From NCBI GenBank assembly GCA_021014325.1, contig CM037459.1:12433501-12497500 (forward strand): a stretch of DNA of 64,000 nucleotides, in the 5' to 3' direction. Source of the DNA: Plazaster borealis. Lineage: Eukaryota > Echinodermata > Asteroidea > Forcipulatida > Labidiasteridae. How positions within the stretch are numbered: the first letter of the stretch is position 1; the number at the start of each line of letters is the position of its first letter. A program made the position numbers and the translations under genes. This document shows, one piece after another, positions 1-12,436 of this stretch. The notes below the pieces were generated by a model that saw nothing but the letters and a program-made list of their open reading frames with translations, was not told where the DNA came from and made no database searches.

Positions 1-1500
1 GCCGTGATTTCACTCTTCTTCATGGTCCCCTGATACAGTGACAGGTCATTCCGAGCAAGTCAGTTGGGTGGTTCAGTCTATGTCCCAGTCAGTCATCAAA
101 CAGCCAACCTGAATAATTTAAAATTCAACTAAGAAGAGAAAGATTTTGAATTAAATATTGCTTTGTAAGAATGGAATTGTTAGTCTTCTTTATCTAAACT
201 GACTGTGATATTTTCAACTGACTAAGATTATTCATCAAGACCTTGCCTAGTACATACAGAATTAAGAAATCAAAATTGGATACTCCTTTCCTTGATTCAG
301 TGATGCATTTATCTCCAAGGCGTCACTCTTCAACACCAGATCTCTCTCGATTTCTTCATGATCGTTAGCAGTACACTGTGTCAATTCCAGTCATCGAGAT
401 ACCCTGGAGAAACAAAAAACAAAGTTGTAACAGTTTAAACCTTCTCCTTAACATGCAGGAACAATGTTTTGGATGGGCAGGACTCCATCCCAGTTTCTCA
501 TCTAAAGTCAGTACCACGTATGAAACAAAAGATGACTTTCAGAGTTGTGAAACATGTTTTACAAACAAACTCACTCTATCAAGATTGATTAGTATACAGC
601 AGACACAATCATCAAACAGCCAAACTTAATAACATAAAACACAATGATGTACGAGAAGATTCTTAATTAAACATGGCATTTGGAATGTTGAGCACAAATA
701 TCATATCAAAGGTCTTCAGTTTCCTGCTGATAGCAACAATCTGTATCCAAAATGCAGATCGAATAGTGACTTACTTACAATGACAGGGCAAAATATTTTA
801 ACAATTCAACATTTGCTGTTTTTTGAAGTCTTCAAGAGATTTTTTTAGAATGGCCTGAGTTCATTAATTTGGCATAATTTTTATTTGTTGGAACCCATTT
901 GTTTGATTTTTTTGTTGGAGGAGGGGGGTTTGGGGGAGCGACGACACCTTTACACACCTCCATTGATGTATTTATGGTCCAGGTTGACAACAGAACACAG
1001 CATGAGAGTGAATCTTCAGGGTTCCCATCGATTGCAACAGTCTGTACCAAATCATTCCTCATGATGCCACCTGGATATAAATCAAAAACATAAATTGATT
1101 CTACGGTTTACATGGATCCCTAGTATTTCAATAATTTTGTAAAAAAACATAATGCTAAAATTAATAACATGGGAGGAAAACAATATAGTTTCGAGTTGGT
1201 TCTTGTTGGTTGCAGTGGATGCAGCTTCCATAATATAGCACCCAGCAACTTGTTCCACATTTGAGGCGGGGGAATCTATGTGGATTCTAAACAAAACATC
1301 ATTTCACATACCAGCAAAACAAAGTCATACAAGCTATCTAACTTAAGGCCAATGTAGTGTCTTCAAAGTTATAATTAAGATTGGTTTGGGTGTGACAGTT
1401 CAAGCACACAATTTCAACTCCAAAAAAGAAATCACATTCAAATTACATAGGTGTACCTGGTGATATGGAGATGTAGATACCTGGATAGCAGTCTTCTCAT
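1..1500. repeat. Array unit 1
   Basis: Full-length unit. Its exon-I-like module on the minus strand is 958-1070, 113 bp, one base short of the 114-bp form because a run of four A has become three. The G-rich tract at 918-938 has several runs of three or more G. Confidence 0.9.
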
Positions 1501-3006
1501 GCCGTGATTTCACTCTTCTTCACGGTCCCTGGATACAGTGACAAGTCATTCCGAGCAAGTCATTTGGGTGGTTCAGTCTATGTTCCAGTCAGTCGTCAAG
1601 CAGCCAACCTGAATAATATAAAATTCAACTAAGAAGAGAAAGATTTTGAATTAAATATTGCTTTGTAAAATTGGAACTGTTAGTCTTCTTTATCTAAACT
1701 GACTGTGATATTTTCAACTGACTAAGATTATTCATCAAGACCTTGCCTAGTACATACAGAATTAAAAATCAAAATTGGATACTCCTTTCCTTGATTCAGT
1801 GATGCATTTATCTCCAAGGCGTCACTCTTCAACACCAGATCTCTCTCGATTTCTTCATGATCTATAGCAGTACACTGTGTCAATTCCAGTCATCGAGATA
1901 CCCTGGAGAAACAAAAATCAAAGTTGTAACAGTTGTAAGCCTTCTCCTTAACATGCAAGAACAATGTTTTGAATGAGCAGGACTCCATCACAGTTTCTCA
2001 CCTAAAGTCAGTACCACGTATGAAACAAAAGGTGACTTTCAGAGTTGTGAAACATGTTTTACAAACAAACTCACTCTATCAAGATTGATTAGTATACAGC
2101 AGACACAGTCATCAAACAGCCAAACTTAATAACATAAAACACAATGATGAACGAGAAGATTCTAAATTAAACATGGTATTTGGAATGTTGAGCACAAATA
2201 TCATATCAAAAGGCCTTCAGTTTCCAGCTGATAGCAACAATCTGTATCCAAAATGCAGATCGAATAGTGACTTATTTACAATGACAAGGCAAAATATTTT
2301 AACAATTCAACATTTGCTGTTTTTTGAAGTCTTCGAGAGATTTTTTCAGAATGGCCTGAGTTCATTAATTTGGCATAATTTTTATTTGTTGGAACCCATT
2401 TGTTTGATTTTTTTGGAGGAGGGGGGGGGGGTTGGGGGGAGCGACGACACTTTTACACACCTCCATTGATGTATTTATGGTCCAGGTTGACAACAGAACA
2501 CAGCATGAGAGTGAATCTTCAGGGTTCCCATCGATTGCAACAGTCTGTACCAAATCATTCCTCATGATGCCACCTGGAAGTAAATCAAAGACATAAATTG
2601 ATTCCACGGTTTACATGGATCCCTAGTATTTCAAGAATTTTGTAAAAACCATAATGCTAAAATTAATAACATGGGAGGAAAACAATATAGTTTCGAGTTA
2701 GTACTTGTTGGTTGCAGTGGATGCAGCTTCAATAATATAGCACCCAGCAACTTGTTCCACATTTGAGGGGGGGGGGGAATCTATGTGGATTCTAAACAAA
2801 ACATCATTTCACATAACAGCAAAACAAAGTCATACAAGCTATCTAACTTAAGGCCAATGTTAGTGTCTTCAATATTATGATTAAGATTGGTTTGGGTGTG
2901 ACAGTTCAAGCACACAATTTCAACTCCAAAGAAGAAATCACCTTCAAATTACATAGGTGTACCTGGTGGTATGGAGATGTAGATACCTGGATAGCAGTCT
3001 TCTCAT
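1501..3006. repeat. Array unit 2
   Basis: Close copy of unit 1 sharing the same one-base deletion in the exon-I-like module (2461-2573, 113 bp), so units 1 and 2 are sister copies. The G tract near 2416-2440 is longer than in unit 1. Confidence 0.9.
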
Positions 3007-3425
3007 GCCGTGATTTCACTCTTCTTCATGGTCCCCTGATACAGTGACAGGTCATTCCGAGCAAGTCAGTTGGGTGGTTCAGTCTATGTCCCAGTCAGTC
3101 ATCAAACAGCCAACCTGAATAATATAAAATTCAACTAAGAACAGAAAGATTTTGAATTAAATATTGCTTTGTAAGATTGGAATTGTTAGTCTTCTTTATC
3201 TAAACTGCCTGTGATATTTTCAACTGACTAAGATTATTCATCAAGACCTTGCCTAGTACATACAGAATTAAGAAAACAAAATTGGATACTCCTTTCCTTG
3301 ATTCGAAGATGCATTTCTCCAAGACATCACATGTCAACACCAGATCTCTTGATGTCTTCATGATCATTAGCAATACACTATGTCAATTCCAGTCATCGAG
3401 ATACCCTGGAGAAAGATGTAGCAGT
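3007..3425. repeat. Array unit 3, 3' part missing
   Basis: Matches the first ~420 bp of a unit, up to the exon-II-like acceptor (CTTTCTCCAG read on the minus strand, near 3400-3415). It then passes without a break into block B. Confidence 0.8.
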
Positions 3426-4021
3426 TGTTAACCTCCTCATTAAAATGTAAGAACATTGTTTTGGATGAGCAGGACTTCATTTAAGGTTTCAACACTCAGT
3501 CACTGCATGTATGTAATAAATGGTGAAATTTTCAAAGTTGTGAAACATGTTTTACAAGCAAAAAAAATGCATTTACCAAGTTGTAAAAGATGTTCACCAT
3601 AGTCTACATGTAATGCGAAGAGCTTCACAAATGTTGGTGGGCGAGTTTTACGATCGCAATTTGTTATGGTTTCTTCCTCTAAGATTTTTTGAGAGTCAAA
3701 TAATTCTCATCGTCTAATTTGTTTTCATTAAACAAACCATCAAGAACTTATGAAACTTTGGTGATCACGTTCCAGAGGAAAAAACAGAAAATAGTTTATG
3801 TTTTGTCAGGGATAGAGTGCATGATTATATTGCATTAATTTTAATTGGGCATTCAAAATAAGCCACATGATGAGATCTTCAAAAGCACTTTCCTTGACTT
3901 AGTATTACAGACAAGAAGTATTTCTCTGGGAGGACTGCAGCTAATTTAATCAGTAAGCTTTCAGATTCAGACTAATTCAATCATTAGTAATCCCATACTT
4001 TTATTTCTTAAGTCATCTTAC

Positions 4022-4114
4022 CTTGAATCCTCTTATTATAAGACACATTCATCCAAGGTTTTCCATGCTCCCACTGATAGCAATCTGTACCCAAATGATT
4101 CCTTGTGACATCAC
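4022..4114 (-). CDS. Candidate internal exon B-e2 (93 bp, phase 1-1), unknown protein
   Basis: Seen: on the minus strand the frame starts after TTCATGTACAG and ends at ATTCAAG followed by GTAAGATG, an excellent donor. Length is 93 bp: two bases, 30 open codons, one base, so phase 1 at both ends. The peptide contains RNHLGTDCYQWEHGKPWMN, with one Cys and two Trp. The core GTDC(Y/C)xxW is shared with the exon-I-like modules of the 1.5-kb units (GTDCCNRWEP), which ties block B to the array by descent. Inferred: it is spliced after B-e1. It is the best exon call in the region, but no family is recognised and expression is unknown. Confidence 0.42.
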
Positions 4115-4355
4115 CTGTACATGAAGAATCACTTAATAACTGCATTCAAATCACAAAATCAACTCCAAATTGATTTCAATCGTTACTTTCATTAACAGAT
4201 TTGAGCAAATCAAGTATAGAACGATACAAGCCATACATTCAATAATAAACAAGCTTCTCAAGCAAACTCCCAACATTGACTCCAAAGTTGATTTCAATCC
4301 TCTTCCAAAATATTTTATCAATGAGTAGATGTCATATTCCTCATAGCATACACAC

Positions 4356-4436
4356 CTCCATTGATGTCTTCATGGTACTGGGATGGCATGTGTAGTTTGC
4401 ATTGGACTCCGTCTTTCCAAAGAATACTTGTACTCG
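4356..4436 (-). CDS. Candidate internal exon B-e1 (81 bp, phase 1-1), unknown protein
   Basis: Seen: reading the minus strand from 4436 to 4356 gives 26 codons with no stop, after two leading bases and before one trailing base. It is preceded by AG (CTGCCTTAATGAG, a mediocre acceptor) and followed by GTGTGTATG as donor. The peptide includes WKDGVQC and ends HEDING. The duplicate copy at 21645-21725 has the same length and stays open with a few substitutions. Inferred: a phase 1-1 internal exon, a class typical of shuffled extracellular domains. It reads into the exon at 4022-4114 across a 241-bp intron, with the split codon giving Gly. I recognise no family. It could be a non-functional relic. 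Confidence 0.35.
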
Positions 4437-4807
4437 CTCATTAAGGCAGATGGTTCAGCATTCCACCATTGCAGTAATTAAAAGACAAATAAATACAATC
4501 AGAAATCACAATGCGAAACAGAATTCCATTTAGTTTGGGATTATTTGAGGTGCATGAAAATGGTGTGAAGTGGTTGTTACATGGCCCAGTGACTGATGAA
4601 CAATGATGATGCAAAGTTATTGGTGATGGATTAAAATGTGACATGAATATGAAAAATACAAGCATTATGAATCAATGGTGACTAATAACAATTTAAAGGT
4701 GTGTCCAAGTAGATCAGTACTTCAGAAAAGATTATTGAAGTTCAGAAATAACCTTACCTTAGTTATACATTGATGCTCCACAAGCTGACCAGTCAGAGGC
4801 TATTCAA

Positions 4808-4925
4808 CGCAGGAGTCCAGTGGTTGCAGGGTCTGTCCTGTAGCACAGGAGTTAAGTAGTTGCCGGGTTTGTCAAGTAGCACCAGTGGTAATTGCAGAGT
4901 CTGTCAAGTAGCACAGGAGTCGGGC
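4808..4925. repeat. Short 36-bp minisatellite (about 3 units)
   Basis: Three to three and a half imperfect copies of a 36-bp unit containing GGTTGCAGGGTCTGTC and TAGCACAGGAGT. It sits at the same place in block B as the 23-copy array in B'. Confidence 0.85.
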
Positions 4926-5135
4926 CAGTAACCAGCCTTTTTTTATTTGTTTATTTTTTATTAATTTATTTATTTAAATTTTTTTTTTGGGGGGGGGGGC
5001 GGATATGAAAGAAAAGTTCATAGACGCCCAAGTTGGAAATTATTTTGTACCATTTAGCTATAATTTTTTTGGGTGGGAACCATCATTTGATTTTTTGGTT
5101 GTTTTTTTTATTTGGGGGGGGGGGACACGACACCT
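4926..5135. other. Degenerate junction with T and G homopolymers
   Basis: The junction between block B and the resumed array is low-complexity DNA with T- and G-rich runs (4980-5000, 5115-5127). From about 5085 it contains a degraded copy of the unit's G-tract region, ending CACCTCCATTGATGTATT. It then jumps to a different position of the unit near 5150. Confidence 0.6.
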
Positions 5136-6422
5136 TAACACACCTCCATTGATGTATTACTAATTGATGTAATTGACTAAGATTATTCATCAAGACCTTG
5201 CCTAGTACAAACAGAAATAAGAAAACAAAATTGGATACTCCTTTCCTTAATTCAGTGATGCATTTATCTCCAAGGCGTCACTCTTCAACACCAGATCTCT
5301 CTCAATGTTTTCATGATCGTTAGCAGTACACTGTGTCAATTCCAGTCATCGAGATACCCTGGAGAAACAAAAATCAAAGTTGTAACAGTTGTAAACCTTC
5401 TCCTTAACATGCAAGAACATTGTTTTGGATGAGCAGGACTCCATCCCAGGTTCTCACACAAAGTCAGAGCCACGTATGCAAAAAAAGGTTTCAGAGTTGT
5501 GAAACATGTTGTACAAACAAACAAACTCACTCTTTCAAGATGGTTTAGTATACAGCAGACGCAGTCATCAAACAGCCAAACTTAATAACATTAAACAAAA
5601 TGATGAAAATGAAGATTCTAAATTAAAGATGGCATTTGGAATGTTGAAAACAAATATCATAACAAAGGTCTTCAGTTTCCAGCTGATAGCAACAATCTGT
5701 ATCCAAAATGCAGATCGAATAGTGACTTATTTACAATGACAGGGCAAAATATTTTAACTGTTCAACATTTGCCGTTTTTTGAAGTCTTCAAGAGATTTTT
5801 TCAGATTTGTGGGAACCATTTGTTTGATTTTTTGGGGAGGGGGGTTTGGGGGAGGGACGGCACCTTAACACACCTCCATTGATGTATTTATGGTCCAGAT
5901 TGACAACAGAAAACAGCATGAGAGTGAATCTTCGCGGTTCCCATCGATTGCAACAGTCTGTACCAAAATCATTCCTCATGATGCCACCTGGGAATAAATC
6001 AAAAACATATTTTGATTCCACAGTTTTCATGGATCCCTGATATTTCAATAATTTTGTAAAAAAACATAATACTAAAATTAATAACATGGGAGTAAAAAAA
6101 ATATAGTTTTCATTTGGTTCTTGTTGGTGGCAGTGGATGCAGCTTCCCTAATATAGCACGCAGCAACTTGTTCCACATTTGAGGGGGAAAAATCGCTGTG
6201 GATTCTTACCAAAACATCATTTCACATAACAGCAAAATCGAAGTCATACAGGCTATCTAACTTACGGCCAATGTTGGTGTCTTCAAAGTTATGATTAAGA
6301 TTGGTTTCGGTGTGACAGTTCAAGCACACAATTTCAACTCCAAAGAAGAAATATCACCTTCAAATTTTATAGGTGTACCTGGTTATATTGAGATGTAGAT
6401 ACCTGGATAGCAGTCTTCTCAT
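5136..6422. repeat. Array unit 4, 5' truncated
   Basis: Begins inside a unit at the GACTAAGATTATTCATCAAG segment and runs to the next unit start. Its exon-I-like module is 5874-5987 (114 bp, open). Confidence 0.85.
5874..5987 (-). other. Exon-I-like module of unit 4
   Basis: 114 bp between an AG acceptor and the GGAG/GTGTGT donor, open in the phase 1-1 frame. Differences from other copies include a Cys to Phe change before the second half (MLFSVV instead of MLCSVV). Confidence 0.38.
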
Positions 6423-7920
6423 GCCATGATTTCACTCTTCTTCATGGTCCCTAGATACAGTGAAAGGTCATTCCGAGCAAGTCATTTGGGTGGTTCAGTC
6501 TATGTCCAAGTCAGTCATCAAATAGCCAACCTAAATAATATAAAATTCAACTAAGAACAGAAAGATTTTGAATTAAATATTGCTTTGTAAGATTGGAATT
6601 GTTAAGCTTCTTTATCTAAACTGCCTGTGATATTTTCAACTGACTAAGATTATTCATCAAGACCTTGCCTATTAAAATACAGAATTAAGAAATCAAAATT
6701 GGATACTCCTTTCCTTGATTCAGTGATGCATTTATCTCCAAGGCGTCACTCTTCAGCACCAAATGTCTCTCGATTTCTTCATGATCGTTAGCAGTACACT
6801 GAGTAAATTCCAGTCATTGAGTTACCTGAAGAAACAAAAATCAAAGTTGTAACAGATGTAAACCTTTTCCTTAACATGCAAGAACAATGTTTTGGATGAG
6901 CAGAACTCCATCCCAGGTTCTCACATAAAGTCACAACCACGTATGAAACAAAAGGTGACTTTCAGAGTTGTGAAACATATTTTACAAACAAACAAACTCA
7001 CTCTATCAAGATGGTTTAGTATACAACAGACACAGTCATCAAACAGCCAAACTTAATAACATAAAACACAATGATGAACCTGGAGATTCTAAATTAAACA
7101 TGGCATTTTGGAATTTTGATGACAATTATCATATCAAAAGTCTTCACAGTTATCAGCCGATAGCAACAATCTGTATCCAAAATGCAGATCGAATAGTGAC
7201 TTATTTACAATGACAGGGCAAAATATTTCAACAATTCAACATTCGGTGTTTTTTGAAGTCTTCAAGAGATTTTTTCAGAATAGCCCGAGTTCAATTTGGC
7301 ACTTATTTTTATTTGTTGTAACCATTTGTTTAATTTTTTGTTGGGGGGGGGGGGTTGGGGGAAGGACGACACCTTAACACACCTCCATTGATGTATTTAT
7401 GGTCCAGCTTGACAACAGAACACAGCATGAAAGTGAATCTTCGCGGTTCCCATCGATTGCAACAGTCTGTACCAAAATCATTCCTCAAGATGCCACCTGG
7501 AAATAAATCAAAAACATCATTTGATTCCACAGTTTACATGGATCCCTAATATTTTAAGAATTATGTAAAAAAACATAATGCTAAGATTAATTACATGGGA
7601 GGGAAATAATATAGTTTTGAGTTTGTTCTTGTTGGTGGCAGTGGATGCGGCTTCCCTAATATAGCACTCAGTTGTTCCACATTTTAGGGAAAAACATGTA
7701 TGTGGATTCTAAACAAAAACATGATTTCACATAACAGCAAAACCGAAGTCATACAGGCTATCTAACATAAGGCCAATGTTGGTGTCTTAAAAGTTATGAT
7801 GGTTTGGGTGTGACAGTTCATGCACACAATTTCAACTCCAAAGAAGAAATATCACCTTCAAATTCCATAGGTGTACCTGGTTATATTGAGATGTAGATAC
7901 CTGGATAGCAGTCTTCTCAT
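6423..7920. repeat. Array unit 5
   Basis: 1498 bp, nearly identical to unit 6 over its whole length, and close to unit 7. The three form the youngest-looking subgroup of the array. Confidence 0.9.
7383..7496 (-). other. Exon-I-like module of unit 5
   Basis: 114 bp, open in the phase 1-1 frame, acceptor TTTGATTTATTTCCAG, donor GGAG/GTGTGT. It reads GILRNDFGTDCCNRWEP and ends LDHKYING. Confidence 0.4.
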
Positions 7921-9417
7921 GCCATGATTTCACTCTTCTTCATGGTCGCTAGATACAGTGAAAGGTCATTCCGAGCAAGTCATTTGGGTGGTTCAGTCTA
8001 TGTCTTAGTCAGTCATCAAACAGCCAACCTAAATAATATAAAATTCAACTAAGAACAGAAAGATTTTGAATTAAATATTGCTTTGTAAGATTGGAATTGT
8101 TAAGCTTCTTTATCTAAACTGCCTGTGATATTTTCAACTGACTAAGATTATTCATCAAGACCTTGCCTATTAAATACAGAATTAAGAAATCAAAATTGGA
8201 TACTCCTTTCCTTGATTCAGTGATGCATTTATCTCCAAGGCGTCACTCTTCAGCACCAAATGTCTCTCGATTTCTTCATGATCGTTAGCAGTACACTGAG
8301 TAAATTCCAGTCATTGAGTTACCTGAAGAAACAAAAATCAAAGTTGTAACAGATGTAAACCTTTTCCTTAACATGCAAGAACAATGTTTTGGATGAGCAG
8401 AACTCCATCCCAGGTTCTCACATAAAGTCACAACCACGTATGAAACAAAGGTGACTTTCAGAGTTGTGAAACATATTTTACAAACAAACAAACTCACTCT
8501 ATCAAGATGGTTTAGTATACAACAGACACAGTCATCAAACAGCCAAACTTAATAACATAAAACACAATGATGAACCTGGAGATTCTAAATTAAACATGGC
8601 ATTTTGGAATTTTGATGACAATTATCATATCAAAAGTCTTCACAGTTATCAGCCGATAGCAACAATCTGTATCCAAAATGCAGATCGAATAGTGACTTAT
8701 TTACAATGACAGGGCAAAATATTTCAACAATTCAACATTCGGTGTTTTTTGAAGTCTTCAAGAGATTTTTTCAGAATAGCCCGAGTTCAATTTGGCACTT
8801 ATTTTTATTTGTTGTAACCATTTGTTTAATTTTTTGTTGGGGGGGGGGGGGTTGGGGGAAGGACGACACCTTAACACACCTCCATTGATGTATTTATGGT
8901 CCAGCTTGACAACAGAACACAGCATGAAAGTGAATCTTCGCGGTTCCCATCGATTGCAACAGTCTGTACCAAAATCATTCCTCAAGATGCCACCTGGAAA
9001 TAAATCAAAAACATCATTTGATTCCACAGTTTACATGGATCCCTAATATTTTAAGAATTATGTAAAAAAACATAATGCTAAGATTAATTACATGGGAGGG
9101 AAATAATATAGTTTTGAGTTTGTTCTTGTTGGTGGCAGTGGATGCGGCTTCCCTAATATAGCACTCACTTGTTCCACATTTTAGGGAAAAACATGTATGT
9201 GGATTCTAAACAAAAACATGATTTCACATAACAGCAAAACCGAAGTCATACAGGCTATCTAACATAAGGCCAATGTTGGTGTCTTAAAAGTTATGATGGT
9301 TTGGGTGTGACAGTTCATGCACACAATTTCAACTCCAAAGAAGAAATATCACCTTCAAATTCCATAGGTGTACCTGGTTATATTGAGATGTAGATACCTG
9401 GATAGCAGTCTTCTCAT
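7921..9417. repeat. Array unit 6
   Basis: 1497 bp, differs from unit 5 by only scattered single bases and homopolymer length. Confidence 0.9.
8880..8993 (-). other. Exon-I-like module of unit 6
   Basis: 114 bp, same open frame and splice signals as the unit 5 copy. Confidence 0.4.
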
Positions 9418-10917
9418 GCCATGATTTCACTCTTCTTCATGGTCCCTAGATACAGTGAAAGGTCATTCCGAGCAAGTCATTTGGGTGGTTCAGTCTATGT
9501 CTTAGTCAGTCATCAAACAGCCAACCTAAATAATATAAAATTCAACTAAGAACAGAAAGATTTTGAATTAAATATTGCTTTGAAAGATTGGAATTGTTGA
9601 GCTTCTTTATCTAAACTGACTGTGATATTTTCAACTGACTAAGATTATTCATCAAGACCTTGCCTATTAAAATACAGAATTAAGAAATCAAAATTGGATA
9701 CTCCTTTCCTTGATTCAGTGATGCATTTATCTCCAAGGCGTCACTCTTCAACACCAAATGTCTCTCGATTTCTTCATGATCGTTAGCAGTACACTGTGTA
9801 AATTCCAGTCATTGAGTTACCTGAAGAAACAAAAATCAAAGTTGTAACAGATGTAAACCTTTTCCTTAACATGCAAGAACAATGTTTTGGATGAGCAGGG
9901 CTCCATCCCAGTTTCTCACCTAAAGTCACAACCACGTATGAAACAAAAGGTGACTTTCAGAGTTGTGAAACATATTTTACAAACAAACAAACTCACTCTA
10001 TCAAGATGGTTTAGTATACAACAGACACAGTCATCAAACAGCCAAACTTAATAACATAAAACACAATGATGAACCTGGAGATTCTAAATTTAACATGGCA
10101 TTTTGGAATTTTGATGACAATTATCATATCAAAAGTCTTCACAGTTATCAGCTGATAGCAACAATCTGTATCCAAAATGCAGATCGAATAGTGACTTATT
10201 TACAATGACAGGGCAAAATATTTCAACAATTCAACATTCGGTGTTTTTTGAAGTCTTCAAGAGTTTTTTTCAGAATAGCCCGAGTTCAATTTGGCCCCTA
10301 ATTTTATTTGTTGGAACCATTTGTTTAATTTTTTGTTGTGGGGGGGGAGGTTGGGGGGAAGGACGACACCTTAACACACCTCCATTGATGTATTTATGGT
10401 CCAGCTTGACAACAGAACACAGCATGAAAGTGAATCTTCGCGGTTCCCATCGATTGCAACAGTCTGTACCAAAATCATTCCTCAAGATGCCACCTGGAAA
10501 TAAATCAAAAACATCATTTGATTCCACAGTTTACATGGATCCCTAATATTTTAAGAATTATGTAAAAAAACATAATGCTAAGATTAATTACATGGGAGGG
10601 AAATAATATAGTTTTGAGTTTGTTCTTGTTGGTGGCAGTGGATGCAGCTTCCCTAATATAGCACTCACTTGTTCCACATTTTAGGGAAAAACATGTATGT
10701 GGATTCTAAACAAAAACATGATTTCACATAACAGCAAAACCGAAGTCATACAGGCTATCTAACATAAGGCCAATGTTGGTGTCTTAAAAGTTATGATGGT
10801 TTGGGTGTGACAGTTCATGCACACAATTTCAACTCCAAAGAAAAAATATCACCTTCAAATTCCATAGGTGTACCTGGTGATATGGAGATGTAGATACCTG
10901 GATAGCAGTCTTCTCAT
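9418..10917. repeat. Array unit 7
   Basis: 1500 bp. Like units 5 and 6 it has a Leu codon where most units have a stop just after LNDWN in the exon-II-like region. Confidence 0.9.
10380..10493 (-). other. Exon-I-like module of unit 7
   Basis: 114 bp, open, same as units 5 and 6. Confidence 0.4.
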
Positions 10918-12436
10918 GCTGTGATTTCGTTCTTCTTCATGGTCCCTGGATACAGTAACAGGTCATTCCGAGAGAGTCAGTTGGGTGGTTCAGTCTTTGT
11001 CCCAGTCAGTCATCAAACAGCCAACCTAAATAATATAAAATTCAACTAAGAACAGAAAGATTTTGAATTAAATATTGCTTTGTAAGATTGGAATTGTTAG
11101 TCTTCTTTATCTAAACTGCCTGCGATATTTTCAACTGACTAAGTTTTTTCATCAAGACCTTGCCTAGTACATACACAATTAAGAAAACAAAATTGGATAC
11201 TCCTGTCCTTGATTCAGGGATGCATTTATCTCCAAGTCGTCACTCTCCAACACCAGATCTCTCTTGATGTCTTCGTGATCGTTAGCAGTACACTGTGTCA
11301 ATTCCAGTCATCGAGATACCCTGGAGAAACAAAAATCAAAGTTGTAACAGTTGTAAACCTTCTCCTTAACATGCAAGAACATTGTTTTGGATGAGCAGGG
11401 TTCCATCCCAGGTTCTCACATAAAGTCAGAGCCACGTATGAAAAAAAGGTTTTTAGAGTTGTGAAACATGTTGTACAAACAAACAAACTCACTCTTTCAA
11501 GATGGTTTAGTATACAGCAGACACAGTCATTAAACAGCCAAACTTAATAACATAAAACACAATGATGAACACGAAGATTCTAAATTAAACATGGCATTTG
11601 GAATGTTGAAAACAAATATCATATCAAAGGTCTTCAGTTTCCAGCTGATAGCAACAATCTATATCCAAAATGCAGATCGAAAAGCGACGTATTTACAATG
11701 ACATGGCAAAATATTTTAACAATTCAACATTTCTTGTTTTTTGAAGTCTTCAAGAGATTTTTTCAGAATAGCCCGAAATCATTTTGGCACTTATTTTTTA
11801 TTTGTTGGAACCATTTGTATAATTTGTTGTTGTTGGGGGAGGGGGGGGGTTGGGGGAAGGACGACACCTTAACACACCTCCATTGATGTATTTATGGTCC
11901 AGGTTGACAACAGAACACGGCATGAAAGTGAATCTTCGCGGTTCCCATCGATTGCAACAGTCTGTACCAAAATCATTCCTCATGATGCCACCTGGAAATA
12001 AATCAAAAACATAATTTGATTCCACAGTTTACATGGATCCCTAATATTTCAAGAATTTTGTAAAAAAACATAATGCTAAAATTGTGTGCATGTACTGTCA
12101 CATGGGAGGGAAAAAATATAGTTTTGAGTTGGTTCTTGTTGGTGGCAGTGGATTCGGCTTCCCTAATATAGAACTCAGCAACTTGTTCCACATTTTAGTT
12201 GGGAAACATCTATGTGGATTAAACAAAAACATGATTTCACATAACAGCAAACAGAAGTCATACAGGCTATCTCACATAAGGCCAATGTTGTTGTCTTCAA
12301 AGTTATGATTAAGATTGGTTTGGGTGTGACAGTTCATGCACACAATTTCAACTCCAAAGAAGAAATATCACCTTCAAGTTCCATAGGTGTACCTGGAGAT
12401 ATGGAGATGTAGATACCCGGATAGCAGTCTTCCCAT
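10918..12436. repeat. Array unit 8
   Basis: 1519 bp. It carries the extra inverted micro-segment GTGTGCATG...CTGTCA (12083-12102) seen also in units 9 and 12. Its start boundary keeps a CGA codon where most copies read TGA in the alternative DHEEE frame of the exon-III-like module. Confidence 0.9.
11878..11991 (-). other. Exon-I-like module of unit 8 (representative)
   Basis: Minus strand: acceptor TTTGATTTATTTCCAG, then two bases, 37 open codons and one base (114 bp), then donor GTGTGTTAAG. The reading includes GIMRNDFGTDCCNRWEPRRF and, after a short gap, VVNLDHKYING. The GTDC core and terminal H-x-x-I-N-G match exons B-e2 and B-e1, as if one exon carried both halves of the domain. Both boundaries are phase 1, so skipping or duplicating the exon keeps frame. 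No family recognised. Confidence 0.42.

Larger units (their letters stand above)
3426..4925. repeat. Block B, first copy of a segmental duplication
   Basis: This stretch is unlike the 1.5-kb unit at nucleotide level over most of its length, but matches 19946-22140 closely. Shared landmarks in order: the TGAGCAGGACTTCATT segment, the GTTTTACGATCGCAATT segment, two exon-like modules on the minus strand, and the start of a 36-bp minisatellite. Compared with B', it lacks a ~120-bp segment near 20090-20220 and the 634-bp MITE at 20690-21323. Confidence 0.85.
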
